A program made the translations under genes and the position numbers. From assembly GCF_004379255.2 (NCBI RefSeq), contig NC_056050.1:992001-1056000 (forward strand): 64,000 nt of DNA, written 5' to 3'. The notes under the pieces were generated by a model. It searched no databases. It saw only the letters and a program-made list of their open reading frames with translations, and was not told the DNA's origin. The stretch's first letter is position 1, and the number at the start of each line of letters is the position of its first letter. The DNA is from Salvia splendens (taxonomy: Eukaryota; Streptophyta; Magnoliopsida; Lamiales; Lamiaceae). Below, piece after piece: positions 21,260-32,579 of this stretch.

Positions 21260-22312
21260 TTTAATGGACAGGAAATAACTTCATCCTTCAGTTGGCACTT
21301 AGAAGTGATCCTCATATATCATTATAATAGCTGGTTTGAATTCCTAGTTTCGTCAAGATAAAAATATTTACAAACTCAAGATATAAAAATTTACACAATA
21401 TCTTAATTTATCATATTAAATCAAACAAACTAAACAAGACCTAACTCGATAACAATTCTCGCAATTGAATAACTCGATTGTAATTTTGCATATTTGAGTT
21501 ACTCCTATATTCTTAAAGACAGGGGATCTTTAATTTTCTGAATTTTGGGGGATCCTTTTTCCAAATGCCTAATATAGGGTTGGATTTTGGGCTACATGCT
21601 TAATAAACAAATACGGCCCATTCTTTAAAGTTTGTTGTATTTCTAATGGGCCTCAATTTTACAAGTTAGTGAGAATGATGGGGTGGGCCCGACAATCTAT
21701 TTTTCACTTTATAGCAGTACTAATGCCAAATACTATGTACTGAATCCGCCTTCGCTGTAATTCAACTAATTAAAAAAAGTAGGCGAAAAAAAGTTAGTGG
21801 AATATGAGTCTCACTTGTATAGATTAGTTTTGAATGAAGTGTGAGTAGAATGAGTTAGTGGAATGTGTGACCCTATTACATTATAGTAAAAATGAACCGA
21901 GACTCTTATTCGCGGACAGACTAAACTGAAAAAATGGGACTCCTATTCACGGACAGAGTGATTAATTGTTACTATTGTTAATACTACTGTTACTTAATTA
22001 TTATGTTTAGCTTTTAATATAAGAAGATAAAAAAATAAGCAGAAAAAATCTCATTATCCTAATGTCTCGCATTGGTAACAATTTATGTAATGGGAGAACT
22101 ATTGTATATTCATTGATTACTTGTGATCACATTACACACCATCTTTATATAACGTTAGAAGCCGATATACAAGGAAAGTATGTAATATAAAAACTTATCA
22201 ATTACATAGATTTATATTCCCTCTAATTAAGACACATTATTAACTATTTCCTTTCAAACAAACTCAGTATTCATGTAAGCATTTGGAGCTTGAGCTTGAT
22301 GGGCTGTCCGTA
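21260..22312. other. Intergenic downstream of BAHD-D
   Basis: AT-rich. A degenerate MITE-like block at about 21720-21960 repeats TCTTATTCGCGGACAGA and TCCTATTCACGGACAGA. No gene is seen. Confidence 0.5.
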
Positions 22313-23311
22313 TCACAAAGAGGAAGCTGCTGGAGCGGTAGTCGTCATGACCTGAAGATGTTTCTCGAAGACTTTCATGGATTCGAGAGGCGGGCTAACC
22401 GGAACCACGAAACCATCCTTAAATCCTAAGTACCAAGCTACTTGAATTATATCGGTCGGCCAAAAAATTCCTTTAAGCGCCCCACCGTATGCCGCTGTGC
22501 CCCACCCTACATCCATTTGCTTTATACTCATGTGCGTCAAATTCGAAGCTATATAAGTGTTAGCCGCTGTCAAATTAGGGCGATCTCGCATCACCATCAC
22601 ATTTGCCACAGATCTCAGGTACTCACCGGTCACTGCTTCGTGTTTTGCCTTCATCACCAACTCCACCGCGTAGTGCAGGGGATTCTTTGATAACTCTCCC
22701 GTAGTCATTACTGCCACGGGAAATGTTATAGCATTGTGATACGAGTCTTATCTATCTAGTTTAGCATATCTTCTATTATTATTTTGTTTAGAAATTATAG
22801 GGATTTAGCATATCTTTTTGTATCTGCACATATTATAAATATGTGTGGAGTCTTCCATAATAATCAGTCAATTATTCAATCATCTACGAAATAAACGTAT
22901 ATTTGGCTCAATTGCTTTTGCATCAAGAAACAAACCCTCAAGGCTGCCGACGAGAACTTCTCGCGCTCAGCTGCCCCTTTTTGTCAGCTGCCCCTTTTTG
23001 TCGTCCAAGTCACGACCCAACGTTGTGCGCTCGACAACGATGACATCTCGTTTCTTGATTTTGTGTGGAAATCGACGTTAAGGATTTAGGTCCTTAACAA
23101 CTGGTGCTTTCATTGAGAGCTGACCCTCCGCATCCATTCACCCTAATTAGAGGAATTGTAAAATACATACCTCATATCACCGCAACTACCATTAACAACC
23201 GACTCCTGAGCGGAATCAGACGCCGAATCTGCCGAAGACTTGTCCACCTTTCCGCTTAGTCCACAGGATCCAAACTAGAGGTCGCGGCAAAGCGAGAAGG
23301 CGGAGAGCGCC

Positions 23312-24109
23312 GTGAAGGCGAGCCAGAAGCACTGCGCACTGAGCCCCGGGGGCAGGGTCCAAACATACCGGAGCTTAGATCGGAGGCCGAGGAAGGCCAA
23401 TCCGGACCACCGTGGCCGCCACGATCACCCGATCAGCAATCCGATCATCACCGCCAACAAACGGGCACCGCGCAGACCAAGACGTCGACTGAACCCCTCC
23501 AATCCAACTTCATTCTCGTCCTTATTAGTTATGCGGACTCACCAACAATATCAGCCCCCGCACCAGATACACCCTATTATTGCAAAACTCGATCGCGTAT
23601 TGGACATGATGGAATATCATCTGGACGCAGTAGAGCGGCGGATTGACAACCTCCGTCCACCCACTCAGCCTGAGCCAAAACCACCCTACGTCTTACGCCG
23701 CTTGGATCCACCTAATCGTCGCCCACGGATGGGATACTCGCCCATCGGGTACCGCGATTGCGCGCAGGATGCGCGGCCTCGATGCCGCGGTGGCTATGCC
23801 GAGAGGGGCCACCTATTTGATCGTGGGGATCAACGAATCCAATTAGGGTTCGATCGCCACCCGATTCACGCAACACGGCCGCACCGCCCAACGTTTTGGG
23901 ACCCACCGACGCAGCAGCAGGACCACAGTTACCCATCCTTTGATCACCGGCCCCGACGCGCGGAGACGTGCTGGGACAGACCTCACCATCGGGAGGAGGT
24001 GCGAGCGCCGCGAGGCCATTCTGCCTGCCACCAGCCCCACTACTTGAGCCTTCCACCGCGGGACATGTACGGTCAGTCCGTGCGTGTGACCAATCAGACC
24101 CCGTACTAG
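23312..24109 (+). CDS. Pro/Arg-rich protein of the LARD-like element
   Basis: A 265-codon frame within the non-autonomous element. It is very rich in Pro, Arg and His, with a short heptad-like helix (LDRVLDMMEYHLDAVERRID, about residues 92-111) near the middle. This resembles the N-terminal helix of some Gypsy Gag proteins. No zinc knuckle or catalytic motif is seen. It may be a degenerate Gag or an unrelated captured sequence. Confidence 0.4.
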   Translation: MKASQKHCALSPGGRVQTYRSLDRRPRKANPDHRGRHDHPISNPIITANKRAPRRPRRRLNPSNPTSFSSLLVMRTHQQYQPPHQIHPIIAKLDRVLDMMEYHLDAVERRIDNLRPPTQPEPKPPYVLRRLDPPNRRPRMGYSPIGYRDCAQDARPRCRGGYAERGHLFDRGDQRIQLGFDRHPIHATRPHRPTFWDPPTQQQDHSYPSFDHRPRRAETCWDRPHHREEVRAPRGHSACHQPHYLSLPPRDMYGQSVRVTNQTPY

Positions 24110-24387
24110 CCTTCGCGCTCGCCTACCTGTTGGGACCCATCTGGATTGCGCAAGCAGCAGGGATACCTGACAGACGACGACGAAGAGGAGCTTGGTGATT
24201 TTGAGGACTCTATATTAGAGACAACAGCAAAGAAGACCAAGGATCGTGATGCCGACAGTTCGGATGCAGAATCTGTATCAAATGTTGCCATTAGATTGCC
24301 TAGTGAGAATCATGGATCTAGGGAAGGTACAAATGGCAGACCCGAAGACCAGCGAGTTTCATCTTTTGTGGAAATCTACCTACCGAT

Positions 24388-24864
24388 ATGAGTAAAAAGA
24401 ATGAGGAAGAGGCATCGATAGACGATGTAGAGGAGGACGATTACATAGAGGAAGTGCCGAAGGTCATCGCCTCGTTCCCTGTGGTTCAAGTGCAATCCAA
24501 ATCTATTGATGAGAATTGTTGGGGCAAGAAAGGAGATAGTGCTTACACCGGTTTGTGCATAATTGTTGGTGTCTATGTGGATTTGAGTATCAGTGATGTT
24601 ACAAGTATGAATCATCGATCAACATCTCTCGATACCGATGCAAGGTTGATCCCTCCGAGCAATGACATGCTGGTTTCGAACATTCTTGGAGGCGTGAACA
24701 AGCTTGTCGTTGTGGCGTGGAATTTTACCGACCACATTGGGTCTCCTTTGTTGATTTTTTATGGCTGTGATGAAGGGAGACGTTCAAATGTTCGGTGGGC
24801 GTTTGATCCAGGAGGAGATACCTCGTCAAAGCTTCTGCGTTCGACTCTCGTCCTTGGTTCGTAG
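24388..24864 (+). CDS. Acidic hypothetical protein of the LARD-like element
   Basis: A 158-codon frame beginning MSKKNEEEASIDDVEEDDYI, directly after another acidic frame at 24146-24391 (LTDDDEEELGDFEDSILE) in a different phase. It ends next to the text preceding the purine tract (CACCTTGAGGACAAGGTGG), a typical position for the end of Gypsy pol. The family is not recognised; it may be captured host sequence or remodelled pol. Confidence 0.35.
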   Translation: MSKKNEEEASIDDVEEDDYIEEVPKVIASFPVVQVQSKSIDENCWGKKGDSAYTGLCIIVGVYVDLSISDVTSMNHRSTSLDTDARLIPPSNDMLVSNILGGVNKLVVVAWNFTDHIGSPLLIFYGCDEGRRSNVRWAFDPGGDTSSKLLRSTLVLGS

Positions 24865-26037
24865 TTTCCACCTTGAGGACAAGGTGGATTTTAACCGTGG
24901 GGGAGTTGATACGAGTCTTATCTATCTAGTTTAGCATATCTTCTATTATTATTTTGTTTAGATATTATAGGGATTTAGCATATCTTTTTGTATCCACACA
25001 TATTATAAATAATTGTGGAGTCTTTCATAATAATCAGTCAATTATTCAATCATCTACGAAATAAACGTATATTTGGCTCAATTGCTTTTGCATCAAGAAA
25101 CAAACCCTCAAGGCTGCCGACGAGAACTTCTCGCGCTCAGCTGCCCCTTTTTGTCGTCCAAGTCACGACCCAACGTTGGGCGCTCGACAACGACGACATC
25201 TCGTTTCTTGATTTTGTGTGGAAATCGACGTTAAGGGTTTAGGTCCTTAACACATTGCCATAGTACCTTGTACGTATTAATCAAGTAAAGTATGAGAGAG
25301 ATATAAAAAAAAATAATTAAAATATTGTTAGTGCAGAATATGACCCACCTCATAAAAGACAAAAAAACCTAGCAAAAAGGGAATTTCTCTATAGGATAGA
25401 TCAAAATAGAAAAAGAAGACTATTTTACATTTCGCATTCATGACTAAAAATAGATGAAGTGAAATAGATATCCGTATCATTACCCTATTGGAAGAGGTGG
25501 GTTTATTTGGTTTCGGTTATCCATTGCCCCCGAGAATCTAATCTCTTCGTCGGGTTTAGGAGAGAGGGCGATTGTCTGGCAGAGGTGGGTTTACGGGCAA
25601 TACGGTACAGTACCGATATTGAAAATGTTTAAAGTTGAAACTTGGGTATGGAATAAGTAGTAATTTACATAATTTTTGTTAATAGTTAATTATAATATGG
25701 GATAAGTAGTAATTGATGTGGCATATGAGAATCTAAAATGTGAGGTATGGAGTCCATTCACCTTATCAAAAAGATAAAAGTCGTACCTGAATGAACATAA
25801 GTGTAATATCACCCAATATTCCAAGCTTGTTTGGCACATAAAGAGTAATGTCATCCAAGTTGGGGAAGGGTGGATAAATGGCATCCTCTCCGAAATGTTG
25901 TAGCGTAGCGTCCGCGTCGGCCTCGTTGAACACCACCCCTTGGCCGGTGCACTCGTTGAACACCAGTGTGCTCCCTCAACCGCCCGGCCAACGCGTAGTA
26001 AAAGACCAAGGCTTTGGCAATAGCCTCGCCAATAATC

Positions 26038-26565
26038 TGTTAGGATCGTCGACTGCAACATTAGTTTGATATTGTCCGCTTTGGGTCAAGCCCGCACGGA
26101 TTTGTTTTTGGGTCACTCTCAAAAGGCCTCAAACTAATTGGGGTTGGACAGGAATTATATACACCTTCCAACTTCCCTTACTCATCCGATGTGGGACGGG
26201 TTTGTAACCCAACAAACCTCCCCTCAAACCGACGCCACATCGGGAACGCAGTTGACACAAACATGGGTCGTTCCAGCCCTGGCCCCTGGGTCATCCTGGG
26301 CCCGACTCTAACCCGAGTCCTTCAGGGCCCGACCCTAACCGGGGCTCATCCAGGCACAACCCATAGCCACCTGGGCTCTGATACCACTTGTTAGGATCGT
26401 CGACTGCAACATTAGTTTGATATTGTCCGCTTTGGGTCAAGCCCGCACGGATTTATTTTTGGGTCACTCCCAAAAGGCCTCAAACTAATTGGGGTTGGAC
26501 AGGAATTATATACACCTTCCAACTTCCCTTACTCATCCGATGTGGGACGGGTTTGTAACCCAACA
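26038..26565 (-). mobile_element. TRIM (terminal-repeat retrotransposon in miniature) in BAHD-D exon 1
   Basis: Two 177-bp LTRs (26038-26214 and 26389-26565) differ at only about two bases. In element sense they read TGTTGGGTTAC...CCTAACA. Between them are a primer-binding site TGGTATCAGAGCCCAGGTGG (complement of 26367-26386) and a purine tract GAGGGGAGG next to 26215. The target duplication TAATC (26033-26037, 26566-26570) is perfect. There is no coding capacity; total 528 bp. Confidence 0.93.
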
Positions 26566-26790
26566 TAATCTTCACTGGATCTTTCCCTTCCATGGATGGA
26601 TTCTTTTTGTAGAAATTTGTTGTTGTAACATATGTTCGAAGGAAGGTCTGGTCATATATCAGAGAGATGTTTGAATTCGTAGGGTGTGGACTTTGTTGGA
26701 GAAAGCAGCTCAGCCGTTTTCTTAATAACACTCAATGCTAATCTTTTGGTTGATGCCATGCCTTTTGGTAACAAAACCCTTAATATGCAT

Positions 26791-26798
26791 ATTTATAG
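26791..26798 (-). promoter_or_regulatory. TATA box of BAHD copy D
   Basis: TATAAATATGC on the minus strand about 32 bp before the ATG at 26759, as in copies A and B. Confidence 0.5.
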
Positions 26799-26799
26799 G

Positions 26800-28864
26800 A
26801 CTTTTGATTCATACTATTGTTCATTACTAGAAGTCATGTTTATTCTCATCTTGTTCGATTATTCTTTTTCAATAACACTTAGTATTTGACACTATATCTT
26901 AGATCTGTCTTCAAAATGTTAAGATTACATTGTCTTAAGATTATACATCTCACCATCATCAATATGCCTAATTTGATTCAAAATAAAATTTATTAATTTT
27001 TGTTTATCCTGTATTGTATTTCATCATTATCTATTATCTAATGCTTCGAAACTCATGAACCTTATGATGTTGTACCTAACACTCTGTACCCTTTTGCAAA
27101 TTTTGAAATTATAGATGCGTTTGCTAAATTAAAACTGATTTAATTCCTTCCCTTTACTACTACAATATTTTAATGTTATTTCAAAATTTGTATTTATTTT
27201 TTATCAAGTGGGTGAATTTAAATTCTGAGTTATTTAGTTTACTCATTAAAAATTTGATTGATTAGTACTACTATAATGCTTTGTTTGATTTAGTTTCTTT
27301 TTGAAAATTTATTTCTCAATTCTATCTTGGTTTTAATTATGTTAATTCCTAAGATATTATTGTTTTTTCTTTATTGAGTGGTTAATATTATTTGTTTATT
27401 CGTATCCACTGGATTCTCGTGGATATGATTTCAATATTTTATTCTAAACTCACTCCATCCTGTCTCTAAACATTAGTCTTTTTTTTATTTTGATTCGTCT
27501 CACAAAATTAGTCCACTTTCATTATAATTTGGCAAGTTTTTCTCTTTTATATATATAGTGAGTTCTCCACTAAGAATATTTCAAACACTTTTTTCTTTCT
27601 ACCGCTTCTCTTCCGCTTTACTAATTTACCAATTTCACTAAAATTCGTGTCATCCCCAAGTTTTCATTTTTATGAGACAGATGAAGTATATAAGTAGGGC
27701 TCGACAAAACAAATAGTACTACTAAGTATGTCGTCCTTCCCTGAACGGCACTTTCATGCAAGTTGTCGCATAATAATTCGGCTTCGCTCGAGTCACAATC
27801 CGGATTGTCACTTTACCTAACAAATTGATATGTGACACATAGGTTAGACAACGTTACTGGAAATTGAAAATGACTAAGTAGTTAATTTCCATTTTGAATA
27901 TGAAGCAAATTGTGATTGTATGTGCAAATGAAACAATGCAAGAACACGAATTATGTGGTTCGATCTTAATCAACAACACACCCAAGCAATTACAACTACA
28001 ATGTGATGCAAATGGGATAAAACAAGATCTAGTACTCAAAATTTAGAAAATATCAAATTATTGGGAGTTCAACTCTGATGTTCCTTTGATTATTTATTCA
28101 ATATCCACATTTTATTTTATTTTAGTTATTTGTGTTCTTAACGTTTTAAGTTATCTAGGCAACAATTGAACGATTTGTTGTGTTGATGTGAGATTCAAGT
28201 GAGTAGCAATGCATAACTAGGAATAATAAACACCTTAACTAGACTTCGGTTAATTTTGAGAACGTCCTAAAATGATAAAATTAGTCTATTTTTTTAAGGA
28301 CGGATGGAAGATGGAGTATATTTCTCGCATTTTGCATTTCTAGTCATATTTTCATGTTTCACATTTTAGAGTTTATATCGTTGGAACATGCGGTGGATAT
28401 AGACATATGTGGTCATGTCACGAATAGTATTGGTTGTTTATTTAATTATAGCTTTTGATTTATTATTTAGGTTTTTTTATTCATTTTTTATTTACTTTGC
28501 TATTATATTGTGATTTATTTTTCTATCATTGAAGAGTAAAAGCATTTTTGAAACAAATTTTTCCCTAAAATGACTTGAAATTAACTTTTTTAAGAACTTG
28601 ACCCTAACAATGAACACAATGTTGAGAATCCAATGCAATGTAAATTTAAAATCTACATTCTTGGACTATATATATTGAGAAGAAAAAACAATTGTAAAGT
28701 TGACAAGATTTAATTAAGCATCACACACGATCATCTTCATTAGTGAAAACAAAGAAAAAAGATTAAAAAGAAAAAAGCCACAAATCTTATCACGCTTAGC
28801 GTGTATAAATTCTGCCATAATTCGGGATTAAAAACTCATAAAAAGGCCATAAGGGACTAAGATT
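26800..28864. other. Intergenic between BAHD-D and the sucrose transporter
   Basis: AT-rich, with one degenerate MITE-like stretch near 27450-27690. The last 150 bp probably hold the transporter 3' UTR. No gene is seen. Confidence 0.55.
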
Positions 28865-31800
28865 CTAGTGGAATCCTCCGGCAGTCATGGCCTTGGTCGC
28901 CACCACTTCAGGAGGCGGCGACGGAAGCATCGTCAGTGCCAAGACGCCGCTGATGGCGGCGGCCACAGCCCCGACCACAAACGCTGGCAGGTTCCCGCCT
29001 CCGAAGAGGTCGTCCCACGGCCCACTTGTGACAGAAACCAACATCTGCAGCAAAGGAAAATTCCAAAAGTGTTGAGAATCAATCCACACTAACACTTTCT
29101 GATAATGTGCTCAATCTTGATAAGATATGGCATGTGATTTCATCAATTCTTTTTGTTTCTTTTGCAATCAAACAGAAGTCAACTGGACAAACAGATTTTT
29201 GGCAGAAGTGGAGGATTTTTGTTGATGCATTGTTGGAATAAAGTGGTGTTAAATTATTACCTGTGGAATGACTATTGCAAGGTTAAGAACTCCAAGTGAT
29301 AAGCCTGCAAATATGATAAAATGTAGTTTAGAATATAGGAATAGTACTATATTTTGTAGAGCATGACATATTAATTGGCTAAATTATTTACCTTGTCCTG
29401 AACCAGAATTACTGGAAAATATAGATGCCAGAGCAAATGGGATGCTGTAAGTTACCTAATCAACAACAGTAAGATAAGTTATTTAAGAAAAAAAAAAGGC
29501 ATCTTTAAAAGAACAAATAAAAACTCAAGTAGAACAGAGTTATATGATTAGTAGAAGTCAAGAATCTCTGCCAACCTAAGCATCTAAAGCAAAATCCAAA
29601 CTTTTTTTTCCATCTCCATCCACATCCCCAAACATCATGGAATGAAAACTTGCCAACTCACAAATTCATCATGGGGTTTATTTCAAAATTGTGTATATGT
29701 AAGATGAAAGATCACTATCATGATCTAACTGTATTACCCAACCACCAACTTCCTAAAATTAACTGTAATCATCATTTTTAAAGGACTAAACTAAAGTAAT
29801 CAAGGAAATGGCTCTCCCACTCAGTTTAATGAGTGTTTATGATGTGATGTGTGTCTTTTTTCTAATCTGCACTTTTTCCAAAAGTCAACATCTCAACTAA
29901 TCTGCCACCCTTCCAAGAAGGGAGCAAAGCATGCAATATGCTGCCATCTCATCTCAATCCATAAAATCATGCCAAGTCACACAGACATCATTACAAGAGG
30001 AATTTTTAAAATTCTTCCCAACTAGAGATATGGCCATGGTTTGTTTCTTCATTATGATGTTGAAATGGTGCCAAAACTACAATTATTGCTATTTTGTTCC
30101 TCACACGAAAGGAGCAAATAGCATTTACTTTCAACAGATTCTGTGTGTGACTTAATCACTTTCATTAAATTAGGTTAGTATTAGCCAAATAGTAGATATT
30201 GATGCTTTGACAATATGAAAAAACACAGCCATATTTATTCCTTTCGGTATATATATGGCTATGTGCCAAATTTGATCACTATATTCAAATTGATTCTCTC
30301 CTATCCATAGCAATCAGTCTCCATTTTTTAAAAACTAATTAGGCTGCAATATGAAATTTATTTTACCATAAGAAATTAAACATAGCGGTAAACAGTCACT
30401 TTTCATGATAAAGCTAGTTTCTTTTTTATCATAAAGTGACAAGATGATTCTTCTTAAAATATTATACCATCACGTGACCAAATAAAATACTACACCTACT
30501 ACAAAATCCATTATCTAAACAACCAATACAACACCACTAATGGTTACTTAACCATGTGATAGGATAGATAAATAAAAAAAGTTTTAGTTTTTCACGTTTC
30601 TCATAATCCATGTGATTTTTTAATCGAATTAGGAAACTATACTAATATACCTATGCTCACACTTGAAAATCAACAAAGGGGAAAAATGATCTCATGATTG
30701 TTTAAAGATAATTTTTCACCAAAGGGGAAATATAGTCTCACTTTTATATTAATAAAAATAAAATAGATCATTTATTGACGAACAAATAAAAAAAAGGAAA
30801 AATGAGATATTTAATGTTGATGATGGAGTAATAAAAACAAAATTGACCATTTATTGGTGAACAAACCAATGAAAAATGGGATATTTAATATTGTACTGAC
30901 TACTAATTACAATTTAACATGTAGCAGCATCTAATAATCATTTCATGCAATAAATAAGCAAAAATTCAAATTCAAACACATGCAATCATTAAAAAAAAAT
31001 TAAAACACCAAAGAAGAGAGAAACTCACCGAAAGAGGAATGCCGAGGACTGCAAATAGTGCCAAAGCTCCGATCTTGACGCCGGGCTCCGGCGTCTGCAG
31101 CGCCCCATCGGCGGCGTAGTGGCGCGAGTGCTGCGCCGTCTTCGTGATCACCACCGTCATCGCCAATCCGATCGCCAGCAAGAAATTGGCGCCTCCCCAA
31201 ATCTTCTTCACCCCCACGAACCCCCTCGCGCAGAACTGCACCCCAAGCGACGCCACCCCCAAAACCACCGAATTCAGCATCAGCCCCAGCGCTCCGGCGC
31301 GGACGCCGCGGTCGTACAGCTTCCCCTCGCCGACCTTGCCGCCGTACACCTCTTTCCCCATCCAATCGGTGTCGAAGAGGAGGAAGGGGAACCACGCAAT
31401 CCAATTGAAACACGTCACTAGTAAGAGGATCCACATCGGCTTAGGGAGGTCCTTCAGCGCACCGAATAATTCCCCAAACACGGGGATTTTCGGCTTCTTC
31501 AGCGGCTCCGAAATCTCCGCCGCGGAGACGGGGATTTCGCGGACGAAGGTGAGGGCGAGGACGGTGAGGATTAGTAGCAAGGCGATGGAGATGAAGAAGC
31601 AGGATTTCAGATTCGCGCAGTAGACGTCGCAGGCGTTGGTTTTGGAGAAGGGGAAGATTCTGTAGAGGTGAGTGTAGGACCCGGCGGCGTAGCCGAGGAT
31701 GTTTCCCACCGCCATGAAGAAGGAGAAGAGCGCGTTTGATGTGCTCATTCTCCGCGCTTCTCCGCCGGATAAATCCGCCAGCAAAGCTCTGCACGGCCCC

Positions 31801-32398
31801 TGCGAATTCCAATTCAATTCCAATTCAATTTCAATTCGATCATTATAAATCCCTAAAAAAGGGGGAAATTCAAAATTCTGCAGAAAAACTCAATTAATCG
31901 ATATAATCAATGATGCAACCCAATCACAATTCAAAATTGAACCTGCAACATGTTATTAGCGACATCGAGAATCCAGAATCCGACGACGAAAACCGCAATT
32001 GCCCTAGGTTTAGCCACCTTTCCGGAGGGATCGCCGGCGGCGTGGCCTATATCAGCTGCGAAGCCGATGAGGAAAACCGCGACGGCGACCAGCGCAGCTC
32101 CAGCGGCGATGAACGGGCGGCGGCGCCCGAACCGGGAGGTGCAGCTGTCGCTGTAGTATCCGACGATTGGCTGCACAATCAGGCCGGAAATCGGGCCGCA
32201 GAGCCAGATGTAGGCCGCCCAAGTGTGGGGGATTCCGAGCAGCTGGACGTAGGGAGTGAGGAGGGAGAGCTGTAGGGCCCACCCGAATTGGACTCCGGCG
32301 GCGATTGCAGCGACGAGGACTATGATTTTGATCGGTGCCGCCGCCTGCGACGGCTGCTGCACCTCCATTGATGAAGGAGCGGTGTTTTTAGACTCCAT
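28865..32398 (-). CDS. SUT1-like: Sucrose transporter (type I SUT/SUC), intact
   Basis: Five exons: 31943-32398, 31029-31799, 29392-29455, 29261-29304, 28865-29044. All junctions are GT..AG and the phases fit, giving 504 aa, the usual family length. The protein is a plasma-membrane sucrose/H+ symporter of the GPH/MFS type with about 12 membrane segments. These genes load sucrose into the phloem. Visible hallmarks are [20 protein letters not shown] in segment 1, the loop histidine in GIPHTWAA (His65 of AtSUC1), the loop motif [21 protein letters not shown] at the exon 1/2 junction, [26 protein letters not shown] in exon 3, and a C-terminal LPSPPPE. The short exons 3 and 4 would be missed by a plain ORF scan. 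A decayed exon 1 copy lies at 1518-1984 and an inverted last exon at 5175-5303. Type I placement rests on the overall sequence; the exact orthologue is inferred. Confidence 0.93.
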
Positions 32399-32538
32399 TG
32401 AGAAGTGTGTATCACTGTAAATAGATTTAGATGATGTTTTTGTGTGTGTGTATGTGAATCTGCATGCGTATGTACAGGATTGTGGGAGAGAAGAGAAGCT
32501 CTGAACTACTGTGAAACTGAAACAGAATGGGGGCCTTC

Positions 32539-32549
32539 CTTTTATAACT
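32539..32549 (-). promoter_or_regulatory. TATA box of the sucrose transporter gene
   Basis: TAGTTATAAAAG on the minus strand about 140 bp before the ATG. The surrounding CCCGCCAAAATAGTTATAAAA is conserved in front of the broken copy at 2079-2110. Confidence 0.55.
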
Positions 32550-32579
32550 ATTTTGGCGGGTAATGAGGGTTTATCCATA

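Larger units (their letters stand above)
22737..25252 (+). mobile_element. Non-autonomous LTR retrotransposon (LARD-like) inside BAHD-D
   Basis: LTRs 22737-23099 and 24907-25252 start TGATACGAG and end CCTTAACA. They differ mainly by a 17-18-bp tandem duplication (CAGCTGCCCCTTTTTG) in the left LTR. The 5-bp target duplication CATTG (22732-22736, 25253-25257) is perfect. A primer-binding region TGGTGCTTTCATTGAGAG follows the left LTR, and a purine tract CCGTGGGGGAGT precedes the right one. The 1.8-kb interior has no protease, reverse transcriptase or integrase, so it must be mobilised by another element, probably Gypsy-type. Confidence 0.92.
22313..26759 (-). pseudogene. BAHD acyltransferase copy D, broken by two retroelements
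   Basis: Pieces in gene order (minus): exon 1 start 26571-26759 (ATG at 26759), a TRIM insertion, exon 1 rest 25787-26037, and exon-2 pieces 25484-25581 and 22313-22736 plus 25258-25266. The last piece is cut by an LTR element. Between 25582 and 25786 the part of exon 2 with the catalytic HxxxD is gone. Exon 1 also lacks about 14 bases after HTG near 25965, which shifts the frame. A 217-bp intron-like segment (25267-25483, GTAATG..ACAAG) separates PLPIG from YYGN and splices in phase; A and B have no intron there. DVGWG and the C-terminus are preserved (22313-22717). Clearly non-functional. Confidence 0.87.
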
